In this document: one piece after another, positions 1 to 7,308 of the stretch
Position numbering within the stretch: position 1 is the first letter of the stretch
Layout: each line of letters begins with the position of its first letter
Assembly: GCA_964443525.1 (NCBI GenBank)
Contig: CAYUCY010000021.1
Span: 1-22,994 of the forward strand
Direction: 5' to 3'
Source of the DNA: CAYUCY01 sp964443525
GTDB taxonomy: Bacteria > Pseudomonadota > Alphaproteobacteria > Caedimonadales > Caedimonadaceae
Length of the DNA: 22,994 nt
Position numbers and translations under genes: made by a program
The notes under the pieces: generated by a model
Told to the model about the DNA's origin: nothing
Database searches by the model: none
The model's input: the letters and a program-made list of their open reading frames with translations, nothing else

Positions 1-54
1 CGTGAAGGCGGCCGCACCGTTGGCGCCGGCGTCGTTACCAAAATCCTAGCGTAA
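1..54 (+). CDS. tuf: Elongation factor Tu, C-terminal end only (partial)
   Basis: The window opens in frame in the last 17 codons of EF-Tu. The peptide REGGRTVGAGVVTKILA followed by TAA is the typical end of beta-barrel domain 3, which helps bind aminoacyl-tRNA. EF-Tu is the GTPase that delivers aminoacyl-tRNA to the ribosomal A site. Its position directly upstream of rpsJ is the usual str-S10 junction (rpsL-rpsG-fusA-tuf-rpsJ). Everything before the window, including the GTPase domain, is unseen, so nothing can be said about intactness or copy number. Confidence 0.93.
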   Translation, partial: REGGRTVGAGVVTKILA

Positions 55-70
55 CGATTTGGATTAATAT

Positions 71-109
71 GAAGCGCGGTAAAAGTACAGCGCTTCCTCT
101 ATATAGGAA
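71..109 (+). promoter_or_regulatory. Two overlapping hairpins in the tuf-rpsJ spacer, one covering the rpsJ ribosome binding site
   Basis: GAAGCGC at 71-77 pairs perfectly with GCGCTTC at 90-96 (12-nt loop). TTCCT at 94-98 pairs with AGGAA at 105-109 (6-nt loop). The two stems share bases 94-96, so both cannot form fully at once. The second stem hides the AGGA that serves as the ribosome binding site of rpsJ (start at 115). This could be a translational switch or simple tuf/S10 decoupling. The pairing is seen directly; a regulatory role is inference. Confidence 0.4.
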
Positions 110-114
110 AGACT

Positions 115-423
115 ATGGAAAACCAAAATATTCGAATTCGATTGAAGGCCTTTGATCATAGAGTCCTTGATCAGTCCACCAGAGAAATTGTGAATACGGC
201 CAAGCGTACAGGTGCCCGTGTTTACGGACCGATTCCTTTGCCGACAAACAAGCAAGTCTATACGGTGAATAGATCTCCTCATATTGACAAGAAGTCTCGT
301 GAGCAATTCGAGGTTCGAACGCATAAACGTATGATTGACATCGTCGATTGGACGCCGCAGACGGTCGATGCTTTGATGAAGCTTGACCTGGCAGCCGGTG
401 TTGACGTCGAAATTAAGCTTTAA
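115..423 (+). CDS. rpsJ: 30S ribosomal protein S10 (uS10, also NusE)
   Basis: This 102-residue protein has the normal S10 length. It contributes to the head of the 30S subunit and, as NusE, joins NusB in transcription antitermination. The family signature GPIPLPT...RSPHI is at residues 38-57, in the long loop that reaches into the subunit, and the C-terminal half (THKRMIDIVDWT) is typical. The ATG at 115 has AGGA six bases upstream. It is the first gene of the S10 block, 60 nt after tuf and 11 nt before rplC. A hairpin may mask its ribosome binding site. Confidence 0.98.
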   Translation: MENQNIRIRLKAFDHRVLDQSTREIVNTAKRTGARVYGPIPLPTNKQVYTVNRSPHIDKKSREQFEVRTHKRMIDIVDWTPQTVDALMKLDLAAGVDVEIKL

Positions 424-434
424 GCGAGGGAATC

Positions 435-1277
435 ATGCGTACAGGATTAATTGCAGAAAAACTCGGGATGACGAGATTGCTGACGGAGCAGGGGGAGCAT
501 ATCCCGCTCACTCTGTTTAAGGTCGAGAATTGCGAAGTCGTCGCCGTTCAAACAGCGGAGAAGAACGGCTATAATGCGGTTCAACTCGGCGTCGGACAAG
601 CAAAGACGAAAAATACGAGTAAGGCTCTCCGTGGCCATTTTGCCAAGTCGAAAGTAACGCCGAAGTGTAAGGTTGCAGAATTTCGCGTGAGCGGTGATGC
701 ACTTTTACAGCCGGGTGACAAAATTTCTGTTGAACATTTCGTTGAAGGCCAGTATGTTGACGTCACTGGAACGACCATCGGTAAGGGTTTTGCAGGAGCC
801 ATGAAGCGTCACAACTTCGGCGGACTCAGGGCTTCCCACGGTGTATCGATTACACATCGTAGCCATGGTTCGACAGGAAGTAACCAAGACCCAGGACGTG
901 TCTTTAAGAATAAAAAGATGGCCGGTCATATGGGAACCAATAAAGTAACCGTCCAGAATCTGAAAGTCGTTTTTACGAATCCGGAGGAAGGAGTGATCGC
1001 AATCAAAGGGTGTGTCCCAGGGGTTGAAGGCAGCTATGTTTTGATTCGTGATGCCGTTAAAAAGGCTTTACCGGAAGGAATCCCCTTCCCGGCAGCTCTT
1101 TTAAAAGATGAAAAGAAGTCGCCCAAAGAAGAGACAAAAGAATCTGCCTCTGAAGGAAATTCTGAAGGAAGCCAGGCCTCCGGTAAGCCTGAACAAAGTG
1201 TAGAACAGTCTGCAAACGTGACCGAAGCACCTGCTCCAGCGTCGGCAGAGACGTCTACAAGTGAAACACAAGAGTAA
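435..1277 (+). CDS. rplC: 50S ribosomal protein L3 (uL3) with a long acidic tail
   Basis: uL3 is an early-assembling 23S rRNA-binding protein near the peptidyl transferase centre. The core is clear: the N-terminus MRTGLIAEKLGMT, the basic loop around residues 125-170, and Gln151 in a SNQDPGRVF context, matching the glutamine methylated by PrmB in E. coli. At 280 residues it is about 70 longer than E. coli L3 (209). The extra part, residues 224-280, is rich in Ser, Glu, Ala and Pro and looks disordered. C-terminal extensions occur in other alphaproteobacterial L3 proteins, but this one is long and acidic rather than basic. Confidence 0.97.
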   Translation: MRTGLIAEKLGMTRLLTEQGEHIPLTLFKVENCEVVAVQTAEKNGYNAVQLGVGQAKTKNTSKALRGHFAKSKVTPKCKVAEFRVSGDALLQPGDKISVEHFVEGQYVDVTGTTIGKGFAGAMKRHNFGGLRASHGVSITHRSHGSTGSNQDPGRVFKNKKMAGHMGTNKVTVQNLKVVFTNPEEGVIAIKGCVPGVEGSYVLIRDAVKKALPEGIPFPAALLKDEKKSPKEETKESASEGNSEGSQASGKPEQSVEQSANVTEAPAPASAETSTSETQE

Positions 1278-1297
1278 GCCGAAGTGGATAGTTAACC

Positions 1298-1918
1298 ATG
1301 AAGTGCGAAGTAAAGAATTTAGAGAATAAAAAAGTGGGTGATATCGAGCTCGCCAAGGAAGTCTTCGGCCTTCCGCAACGGACGGATATCATTGCGCGTG
1401 TTGTCAACTGGCAGCTTGCTAAGAGGCGCTCCGGGACACACAAGACTCGCGGCATCAGCGAAATCAGTGGAACGACGAAAAAGCCCTGGCGCCAAAAAGG
1501 TACAGGTCGTGCGCGTGCAGGAAGCCTTCGTTCGCCCCAATTTAGAAAGGGTGCCGTAATTTTCGGGCCTGTCGTTCGCGACCACGGCTATTCTTTGCCG
1601 AAGAAGGTGCGGGCGCTCGGTCTAAAGACGGCCCTCTCCACCAAACAGCAAGAAGGCAAGCTGATCATTCTTGATACGCTCGAGATGAAAAAGGCAAAAA
1701 CTAAGGATGTTGCTCAGAAGTTGTCAAGTCTCGGGTTGAGTAACGCTCTTATTATCGACGGAAGCGAATTGGCGCAAGGGTTTGCTCTTGCGGCCAGGAA
1801 TATTCCCAACGTTGATGTGCTGCCTCAGCAAGGAATCAATGTGTACGACATTATGCGTCGTGATGTTTTGGTCTTGACGAAGGCCGCTGTTGAAACCCTC
1901 GAGCAGAGATTGAAGTAG
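1298..1918 (+). CDS. rplD: 50S ribosomal protein L4 (uL4)
   Basis: At 206 residues this matches the usual L4 length. L4 binds domain I of 23S rRNA and sends a loop into the peptide exit tunnel; that basic loop is visible at about residues 43-95 (KRRSGTHKTRG, KPWRQKGTGRARAG, then FGPVVRDHGYSLPKKVRALGLK). In E. coli L4 also represses its own operon through the S10 leader; I do not recognise that leader here. The ATG at 1298 lies 20 nt after rplC with only a weak ribosome binding site. Confidence 0.98.
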   Translation: MKCEVKNLENKKVGDIELAKEVFGLPQRTDIIARVVNWQLAKRRSGTHKTRGISEISGTTKKPWRQKGTGRARAGSLRSPQFRKGAVIFGPVVRDHGYSLPKKVRALGLKTALSTKQQEGKLIILDTLEMKKAKTKDVAQKLSSLGLSNALIIDGSELAQGFALAARNIPNVDVLPQQGINVYDIMRRDVLVLTKAAVETLEQRLK

Positions 1919-1926
1919 AGGCGACG

Positions 1927-2253
1927 ATGACAAAAGCAAAGAAGCAGGACAAACCGAAGCTCGCTCTGGAAAAAGCGTATTCGATTCTCAAGAGACCGCT
2001 TATTACGGAAAAGTCCACGATGGCAAGTCAGTTCCGTCAATACGGATTTGCCGTTGACATGAATGCGACAAAGCCTCAAGTCAAGGATGCTGTTGAGCAA
2101 ATTTTTAATGTGAAAGTCACGGATGTGAATACGGTTATTGCAAAAGGCAAGACGAAGCGTTTTCGTGGCTATACAGGTCAACGCAGCAACATGAAGAAAG
2201 CTTATGTGACGCTTGCCGAAGGCCAAACCATTGATGTAGCGACAGGACTCTAA
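1927..2253 (+). CDS. rplW: 50S ribosomal protein L23 (uL23)
   Basis: L23 sits beside the tunnel exit and is the docking site for trigger factor and SRP. The 108-residue product has the diagnostic ILKRPLITEKST near residues 20-31 and the VNTVIAKGKTKRFRGYTGQRSNMKKAYVTL region toward the C-terminus (about 70-98). About 15 lysine-rich residues precede the conserved core, slightly more than in E. coli (100 residues). It follows rplD by 8 nt and precedes rplB by 4 nt, so translational coupling is likely. Confidence 0.97.
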   Translation: MTKAKKQDKPKLALEKAYSILKRPLITEKSTMASQFRQYGFAVDMNATKPQVKDAVEQIFNVKVTDVNTVIAKGKTKRFRGYTGQRSNMKKAYVTLAEGQTIDVATGL

Positions 2254-2257
2254 GAAG

Positions 2258-3085
2258 ATGGCATTAAAGCATTATAACCCAACAACTCCTGGTCAGCGCC
2301 AACTTGTCTTGATTGATCGGACTCAGCTTTGGAGCGGAAAGCCAGAGAAAACGCTTACCGAAGGGAAGAAAAAAACCGGTGGTCGTAACTGCTATGGTCG
2401 AGTCACTTCCTTTAACCGTGGTGGCGGTCATAAGCAACGTTATCGAATTATCGACTTCAAGCGCCGTAAGGACGATATGGAGGCCACCGTTGAGCGCCTT
2501 GAATATGATCCTAACAGAACGGCTTTTATTGCCCTTCTGACCTATAAGGACGGAACGAAGTCTTATATTATTGCCCCCCAACGCTTGAATGCGGGTGATA
2601 AGATTGTTTCCGGTAAGGACGCGGACATTAAGGTCGGAAACGCCTTGCCTTTAAAAGGGATTCCCGTCGGTACAATCGTTCATAACGTTGAGATGAAACC
2701 CGGAAAAGGTGGGCAGCTTGCACGCTCTGCCGGTGCTTATGCACAAGTGATCGGCCGTGATTCCGGTTATATTCAGCTTCGCCTTTCCTCGGGAGAGTTG
2801 AGAATCGTCTCTGCTGAGTGCCGGGCAACAGTCGGGGCCGTCTCGAATCCAGATCAAAAGAACGTGAGCTTAGGTAAGGCTGGCCGCTCCCGCTGGTTGG
2901 GTCGTCGTCCGAACGTTCGTGGTGTTGCGATGAACCCGATTGATCACCCCCACGGTGGTGGTGAAGGAAGAACGTCCGGCGGACGTCATCCCTGTACCCC
3001 CTGGGGTAAGCCAACGAAGGGGAAGAAGACCCGTGGGAAAAAGACGTCTGATAAGTTTATTATCCGTCGTAGGAATAAGAAGTAA
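2258..3085 (+). CDS. rplB: 50S ribosomal protein L2 (uL2)
   Basis: L2 is needed for subunit association and for peptidyl transferase assembly. The 275-residue length is typical. The conserved NPIDHPHGGGEGR motif lies at residues 226-238, with His230 matching the functionally important His229 of E. coli. Other recognisable parts are RYRIIDFKRRKDD (61-73), the VGAVSNPDQ region (about 192-200) and the basic end KPTKGKKTRGKKTSDKFIIRRRNKK. The ATG begins 4 nt after rplW with almost no ribosome binding site of its own, which suggests coupling. Confidence 0.98.
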   Translation: MALKHYNPTTPGQRQLVLIDRTQLWSGKPEKTLTEGKKKTGGRNCYGRVTSFNRGGGHKQRYRIIDFKRRKDDMEATVERLEYDPNRTAFIALLTYKDGTKSYIIAPQRLNAGDKIVSGKDADIKVGNALPLKGIPVGTIVHNVEMKPGKGGQLARSAGAYAQVIGRDSGYIQLRLSSGELRIVSAECRATVGAVSNPDQKNVSLGKAGRSRWLGRRPNVRGVAMNPIDHPHGGGEGRTSGGRHPCTPWGKPTKGKKTRGKKTSDKFIIRRRNKK

Positions 3086-3096
3086 GGAGAAATAAA

Positions 3097-3375
3097 GTGC
3101 CTCGTTCTGTATGGAAAGGACCTTTTGTTGATGGGTATCTGCTCAAGAAAGCAGATGTTGCTCATCAATCAGGGCGCAAAGAAATTATCAAGACCTGGTC
3201 TCGCAGATCAACCATTCTGCCCCAATTCGTCGGGTTGACCTTTGGCGTCTATAATGGAAAGAAATTCATTCCGGTTTTCGTGACTGAAGAGATGATCGGT
3301 CATAAGTTCGGTGAGTTCTCGGCAACCCGTACTTTCTACGGTCACGGGGCCGACAAGAAAGCCAAGAGAGGTTAG
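3097..3375 (+). CDS. rpsS: 30S ribosomal protein S19 (uS19), GTG start
   Basis: S19 sits in the 30S head with S13 and contacts the A-site finger of the large subunit. The 92-residue product begins PRSVWKGPFVD and contains GHKFGEFSATRTFYGH near its end, both family signatures. The start is GTG at 3097; the AAGGAG at 3084-3089, seven bases upstream, supports it, and the next residues match normal S19 N-termini exactly. rplV begins 2 nt after its stop. Confidence 0.98.
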   Translation: MPRSVWKGPFVDGYLLKKADVAHQSGRKEIIKTWSRRSTILPQFVGLTFGVYNGKKFIPVFVTEEMIGHKFGEFSATRTFYGHGADKKAKRG

Positions 3376-3377
3376 AG

Positions 3378-3758
3378 ATGTCTAAGCAAAAAACACCTCG
3401 CCGCTGGGCAGAGAATGAGGCGTCAGCCAGCATTAAATCCATTCGGATTAGCCCCCAAAAACTGAATCTGATTGCGGGTCTGATTCGCGGAAAGCCCGTC
3501 CATAGCGCCCTTGATCAACTGACATTTTGTCGTAAGCGCGCAGCAAAGCAGGTTTACGATCTTTTGGTTTCGGCTATTTCGAATGCTGAAAATAACCATT
3601 CGCTTGACATGGATCGGCTGGTTGTCGCAGAAGCCTATGTTGGCAAGAGTCTGATGATGAAGCGCTTTCATGCGCGAGGTCGCGGCCGAGGCGCTCGTAT
3701 TTTAAAACCGTTTAGCAACATCCGTGTTGTGTTGCGTGAAGAAGAGGTAGCTGCATAA
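3378..3758 (+). CDS. rplV: 50S ribosomal protein L22 (uL22)
   Basis: L22 binds all six domains of 23S rRNA, and its hairpin lines the exit-tunnel constriction. The 126-residue protein has the SIRISPQKLNLIAGLIRGK stretch near residues 20-38 and the basic hairpin MMKRFHARGRGRGARI around 93-108. About 15 residues before the conserved core (MSKQKTPRRWAENEA) make it longer than E. coli L22 (110); such N-terminal additions are common in alphaproteobacteria. Its TAA overlaps the rpsC ATG by one base. Confidence 0.97.
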   Translation: MSKQKTPRRWAENEASASIKSIRISPQKLNLIAGLIRGKPVHSALDQLTFCRKRAAKQVYDLLVSAISNAENNHSLDMDRLVVAEAYVGKSLMMKRFHARGRGRGARILKPFSNIRVVLREEEVAA

Positions 3759-4423
3759 TGGGACAAAAAGTTAAGCCAATCGGTTTGCGTCTCGGTATTA
3801 CCCGCACATGGGATTCCCGCTGGTTCGCGAACAAGAATTACGGTGATCTTCTGATTGAAGACTGCAAAATCCGCGATCATATTACAAAGGCGCTTCCTCA
3901 AGCAGGCATTTCAAAAATCGTGATTGAGCGCCCGAACAAAAAAGCGGTTGTAACGATTCATGCCTCCCGTCCCGGTGTAGTTATCGGTAAAAAGGGATCT
4001 GACATTGAAGTGCTCCGCAAGGATGTTGCCAAGATCACCGGAACGGAAGTGAGCCTCAATATCGTTGAGGTTCGCAAGCCAGAGTTAGATGCAAAGCTCG
4101 TTGCAGATTCAATCGCTCAGCAAATCGAACGTCGTGTTAGTTATCGCCGTGCGATGAAGCGTGCAATGCAGACGACAATGCGGCTCGGTGCCGAAGGAAT
4201 GAGAATCGTTGTCTCGGGGCGTCTCGCAGGAGCTGAAATTGCTCGAGTCGAGCAGTATCGTGAGGGTCGTGTGCCGCTTCATACGCTTCGAGCGGATGTG
4301 GATTACGGTGTCGGAACAGCAAAGACGACTTACGGTACCTGCGGTGTAAAAGTTTGGATCTTCAAAGGTGAAATTTTGGATCGTGAGGCACTGGCCCAGC
4401 AAAGCCAGGCAGTAAATCAGTAA
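3758..4423 (+). CDS. rpsC: 30S ribosomal protein S3 (uS3)
   Basis: S3 forms part of the mRNA entry channel and its helicase. The 221-residue product starts GQKVKPIGLRLGI and has a KH-type RNA-binding domain with the GKKG loop at residues 77-80. The C-terminal domain carries RRAMKRAMQTTMRLGAEG and the GRLAGAEIARVE stretch. The start overlaps the rplV stop (TAATG), a sign of translational coupling. The last residues (QSQAVNQ) are a short variable tail. Confidence 0.98.
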   Translation: MGQKVKPIGLRLGITRTWDSRWFANKNYGDLLIEDCKIRDHITKALPQAGISKIVIERPNKKAVVTIHASRPGVVIGKKGSDIEVLRKDVAKITGTEVSLNIVEVRKPELDAKLVADSIAQQIERRVSYRRAMKRAMQTTMRLGAEGMRIVVSGRLAGAEIARVEQYREGRVPLHTLRADVDYGVGTAKTTYGTCGVKVWIFKGEILDREALAQQSQAVNQ

Positions 4424-4440
4424 AGTAAGGGCTATTAGAG

Positions 4441-4860
4441 ATGTTAGCGCCAAAAAGAACAAAATTTCGGAAAGCCCATAAGGGTCGTATCCACGGAAAC
4501 GCAAAGGGCGGAACAGCTTTGAATTTCGGAGCGTTCGGTTTAAAGGCTCTTGAGCCTGCTCGTATCACGGCTCGTCAAATTGAAGCGGCTCGCCGTGCGA
4601 TTACCCGTCACATTAAACGTGCTGGTCGTGTTTGGATTCGGATTTTTCCCGATGTTCCTGTCTCTCAAAAGCCGGCGGAGGTCCGTATGGGAAGCGGAAA
4701 AGGTTCGCCCGAATTCTGGGCGGCTCGTGTTGCGCCGGGTCGTGTGATGTTTGAGCTTGACGGTGTGCCACAAGATCTGGCACAAAGGGCTTTCGAGTTG
4801 GCTGCTGCAAAGCTGCCCATCAAAACAAAGTTTGTAATGAGACCAGGTGCAGAGAGCTAA
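4441..4860 (+). CDS. rplP: 50S ribosomal protein L16 (uL16)
   Basis: L16 assembles late and positions tRNA at the A and P sites. The 139-residue protein has the standard beginning LAPKRTKFRKAHKGR and the VRMGSGKGSPEFW motif at residues 81-93. Arg82 matches the E. coli arginine that is hydroxylated by YcfD/RoxA; whether that happens here is unknown. It follows rpsC by 17 nt and precedes rpmC by 3 nt, a typical S10 arrangement. Confidence 0.98.
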   Translation: MLAPKRTKFRKAHKGRIHGNAKGGTALNFGAFGLKALEPARITARQIEAARRAITRHIKRAGRVWIRIFPDVPVSQKPAEVRMGSGKGSPEFWAARVAPGRVMFELDGVPQDLAQRAFELAAAKLPIKTKFVMRPGAES

Positions 4861-4863
4861 GTC

Positions 4864-5064
4864 ATGAAAGCACAAGATATTCGTAAGAAAAAAGACAATG
4901 AGTTGAAGGAAATGATCCTTCAAAATAAAAAAGAACTGATGAATCTTCGCTTTCAAAAGGCAAGTAGTCAGTTGGAGTCAACAGCACGATTCAAAGTGGC
5001 GCGCAGAGAAATTGCACGCATCAAGACGATTTTGAACGAGCGTTTGGCTCAAAAGGCGTCGTAA
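4864..5064 (+). CDS. rpmC: 50S ribosomal protein L29 (uL29)
   Basis: L29 lies at the tunnel exit near L23. This 66-residue product is a two-helix hairpin: an N-terminal helix (KAQDIRKKKDNELKEMILQN), then LMNLRFQKASSQLEST, and a second helix containing VARREIARIKTILNER, which is the family signature. Length and position between rplP and rpsQ are canonical. The start is 3 nt after the rplP stop, so ribosome reinitiation is likely. Confidence 0.97.
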   Translation: MKAQDIRKKKDNELKEMILQNKKELMNLRFQKASSQLESTARFKVARREIARIKTILNERLAQKAS

Positions 5065-5078
5065 AAAGGAGTAGTTGA

Positions 5079-5315
5079 ATGCCGCGTCGTGTTTTACAAG
5101 GTGTTGTGGTAAGTGATAAAGGAGACAAGACTGTCGTCGTGCGCGTTGAGCGACGCTTTCAGCACCCGGTTTACAAGAAGTTTATTACACGGTCTAAAAA
5201 ATATGCCGTCCATGATCCCCTGAATGCTTACAAGGAAGGGATGCAGGTCACATTTCGTGAATGCGCGCCTATTTCCAAGAGGAAGCGCTGGGAAGTAATC
5301 GAGGCCGGTGCATAA
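5079..5315 (+). CDS. rpsQ: 30S ribosomal protein S17 (uS17)
   Basis: S17 is an OB-fold primary binder of 16S rRNA. The 78-residue product has GVVVSDKGDKTVVVRVERRFQHPVYKKF early and KYAVHDPLNAYKEGMQV in the middle, both diagnostic; the CAPISKRKRWEVIE end is typical. An AAGGAG lies about eight bases before the ATG at 5079, one of the best ribosome binding sites in this block. It is the last gene of the classical S10 set and is followed by rplN after 15 nt with no terminator or obvious new promoter. Confidence 0.98.
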   Translation: MPRRVLQGVVVSDKGDKTVVVRVERRFQHPVYKKFITRSKKYAVHDPLNAYKEGMQVTFRECAPISKRKRWEVIEAGA

Positions 5316-5330
5316 AAGGAATGATGACCA

Positions 5331-5699
5331 ATGATTAGAGAGCAAACTAGATTAGAAGTGGCGGATAATTCGGGCGCTCGACAAGTCGAGTGTATTCGGG
5401 TTCTCGGCGGGTCCAAGCGCCGAACAGCCTCTGTAGGAGATATTATCGTGGTGGCTGTGAAGGATGCCATTCCGGACCGTCGTGTTAAAAAAGGAGATGT
5501 TCACAAGGCCGTGATCGTTCGTACGGCTAAGGAAGTACGTCGTAATGACGGAACAGCTATCCGCTTTGACAAGAATGCGGCCGTCATTATCAATAAGGAT
5601 AATGAGCCCATTGGAACACGTATCTTTGGCCCCGTAACCCGAGAGCTCCGTGCAAAGCAATTTATGAAAATTATCTCTCTTGCTCCGGAGGTGCTGTAA
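5331..5699 (+). CDS. rplN: 50S ribosomal protein L14 (uL14)
   Basis: L14 lies at the subunit interface, contacts 16S helix 14, and is the target of the silencing factor RsfS. The 122 residues start IREQTRLEVADNSGAR and contain the central signature (VVAVKDAIPDRRVKKGDV) and an end in FMKIISLAPEVL, all standard. It opens the spc block, but only 15 nt separate it from rpsQ. Its TAA shares one base with the rplX ATG. Confidence 0.98.
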   Translation: MIREQTRLEVADNSGARQVECIRVLGGSKRRTASVGDIIVVAVKDAIPDRRVKKGDVHKAVIVRTAKEVRRNDGTAIRFDKNAAVIINKDNEPIGTRIFGPVTRELRAKQFMKIISLAPEVL

Positions 5700-6022
5700 T
5701 GTTAGAAACTTGGCGTGTGAAAAAGGGCGATAAGGTCGTCGTTACAACCGGAAAAGACAAAGGCAAGATCGGAGAGATTTTGCGCGTCATTCGAAAAGAA
5801 GATCGTGTTGTGGTAAAAGGCGTGAATATCAAAGTGCGTCACGAGAAACCACAAGGCGGGAATCCCGGCGGAATTAAGCGTGAGGAAGGAGCAGTCCATG
5901 TCTCTAATGTCATGCATGTGGATCCGAAGACGAATAAACCGACACGGATCGGAATGAAGGTCCTCGAAAATGGTAAAAAAGTACGTTTCGCCAAGAAGTC
6001 TGGCGAACAGATTGATAAATAA
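5699..6022 (+). CDS. rplX: 50S ribosomal protein L24 (uL24)
   Basis: L24 starts large-subunit assembly by binding the 5' end of 23S rRNA. The 107-residue product has a KOW motif at about residues 5-30 (WRVKKGDKVVVTTGKDKGKIGEIL region). NPGGIKREEGAVHVSNVM near the middle and a basic C-terminal part complete the fold. The start codon overlaps the rplN stop by one base, indicating coupling. Length agrees with the family (about 100-105). Confidence 0.97.
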   Translation: MLETWRVKKGDKVVVTTGKDKGKIGEILRVIRKEDRVVVKGVNIKVRHEKPQGGNPGGIKREEGAVHVSNVMHVDPKTNKPTRIGMKVLENGKKVRFAKKSGEQIDK

Positions 6023-6032
6023 GGATTGACCG

Positions 6033-6572
6033 ATGAGCCGCTTGAAAGAGCATTATGAAAAAGTCGTTCAACTCGCTCTGATGAAAGAGTTTGGGTATAA
6101 GAATGTGATGGAGGTCCCTCGCATCGAAAAGATCGTCCTTAATATGGGTGTGGGGGATGCCGTTCAAGACCGTAAAAAGCTTGAGCTTGCCATGGAAGAT
6201 CTTGCTGTAATCGCAGGTCAGAAACCAGTTGCGACAAAAGCTAAAAATTCGATCGCAGGATTTAAGCTTAGAGAAGGGATGAACATCGGAACGAAAGTAA
6301 CGCTCCGTAAGGCGAGAATGTTTGAGTTTCTGGATCGCTTCGTGAATATTGCTATGCCTCGTATTCGTGACTTCCGGGGGATCTCGAAGAAGAACTTCGA
6401 CGGGCGTGGCAACTTCGCGATGGGTATTAAAGAACACATCATCTTTCCCGAAGTCGACTATGATAAGGTAGATAAGATGCGCGGAATGGACGTGGTGATT
6501 GTCACCACAGCAAAAACGGATGCGGAGGCATTGGCCCTATTGCGCGGCTTTAATATGCCTTTTATGAACTAA
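6033..6572 (+). CDS. rplE: 50S ribosomal protein L5 (uL5)
   Basis: L5 binds 5S rRNA and forms the B1b bridge with S13. The 179 residues match E. coli L5 in length. Diagnostic parts are VPRIEKIVLNMGVGDA (about 28-43), KPVATKAKNSIAGFKLREG (about 69-87), and PRIRDFRGISKKNFDGRGNF in the second half. It follows rplX by 10 nt and precedes rpsN by 11 nt with no sign of disruption. Confidence 0.98.
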   Translation: MSRLKEHYEKVVQLALMKEFGYKNVMEVPRIEKIVLNMGVGDAVQDRKKLELAMEDLAVIAGQKPVATKAKNSIAGFKLREGMNIGTKVTLRKARMFEFLDRFVNIAMPRIRDFRGISKKNFDGRGNFAMGIKEHIIFPEVDYDKVDKMRGMDVVIVTTAKTDAEALALLRGFNMPFMN

Positions 6573-6583
6573 AGGAAGAGTAG

Positions 6584-6889
6584 ATGGCTAAGTTAAGCTC
6601 CATTGAAAAAAATAACCGTCGACGGAAAATGACTCGCAAGTTTAGTGGAAAGCGTCAACGGCTGAAAGAAGTTATTATGAATAAGGAACTGGCGCCGGAA
6701 GACCGTTTCCAGGCAACCTTGAAATTGGCAGCTCTTCCCCGGAACGGAGCAAAAACCAGAATTAGAAATCGATGTGAAATTTCAGGTCGTCCTCGTGGAT
6801 ATTACCGGAAGTTCAAAATGTCTCGTATTGCCTTAAGAGATTTAGCATCCGAAGGGTTAATCCCCGGCGTGACAAAGGCCAGTTGGTAA
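6584..6889 (+). CDS. rpsN: 30S ribosomal protein S14 (uS14), zinc-independent form
   Basis: S14 stabilises the 30S head near the A site. This is the long, zinc-independent form: 101 residues, with only one cysteine (in RNRCEISGRPRGYYRKF) instead of the two CxxC pairs of the short form. The final part (FKMSRIALRDLASEGLIPGVTKASW) is the standard C-terminus. It lies between rplE and rpsH as expected and has a GGAAGAG ribosome binding site before its ATG. Confidence 0.97.
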   Translation: MAKLSSIEKNNRRRKMTRKFSGKRQRLKEVIMNKELAPEDRFQATLKLAALPRNGAKTRIRNRCEISGRPRGYYRKFKMSRIALRDLASEGLIPGVTKASW

Positions 6890-6899
6890 GGAGTATTCA

Positions 6900-7298
6900 A
6901 TGAGTTTTACTGATCCTATTGCAGATCTGATTACACGAATCCGAAACGCGCAACGTATCGGCAAATCATCTGTAAAGTGTCCTGCGTCTAAGATGAAGGT
7001 TAATGTCCTGGAAGTTCTTAAAAACGAAGGTTATATTGAGGATTTTTCGCAAAATGATTCTATTCCTTCCGAGAAAGAATTGGAAGTGAAGTTGCGATAT
7101 GTGGAAGGACGCCCGGTGATTCAAGAGATCGACCGTGTTTCTAAGCCCGGCCGCCGCACGTATACATCCGTTAAGGATATGCCTAAGGTCAAAGGTGGGC
7201 TCGGAATCTACGTTGTTTCGACCAACCAAGGTGTTATGTCCGACCATGCCGCGCGGGAGCGTCAGGTCGGTGGTGAAATTTTATTTAAGGTATTCTAA
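6900..7298 (+). CDS. rpsH: 30S ribosomal protein S8 (uS8)
   Basis: S8 binds the central domain of 16S rRNA and in E. coli represses the spc operon by binding the rplE message. The 132-residue protein opens with FTDPIADLITRIRNAQ and ends with GVMSDHAARERQVGGEILFKVF, whose SDxxARxxxxGGE pattern is the family hallmark. I did not look for, and cannot assert, an S8-binding site at rplE here. An AAGGAG-like site precedes the ATG. Confidence 0.97.
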   Translation: MSFTDPIADLITRIRNAQRIGKSSVKCPASKMKVNVLEVLKNEGYIEDFSQNDSIPSEKELEVKLRYVEGRPVIQEIDRVSKPGRRTYTSVKDMPKVKGGLGIYVVSTNQGVMSDHAARERQVGGEILFKVF

Positions 7299-7308
7299 GG
7301 AAGAGTTC

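Noticed and set aside
7135..7308. N-terminal extension of L6 overlapping rpsH
   Set aside because: It is the out-of-frame reading of rpsH; L6 starts canonically at 7309.
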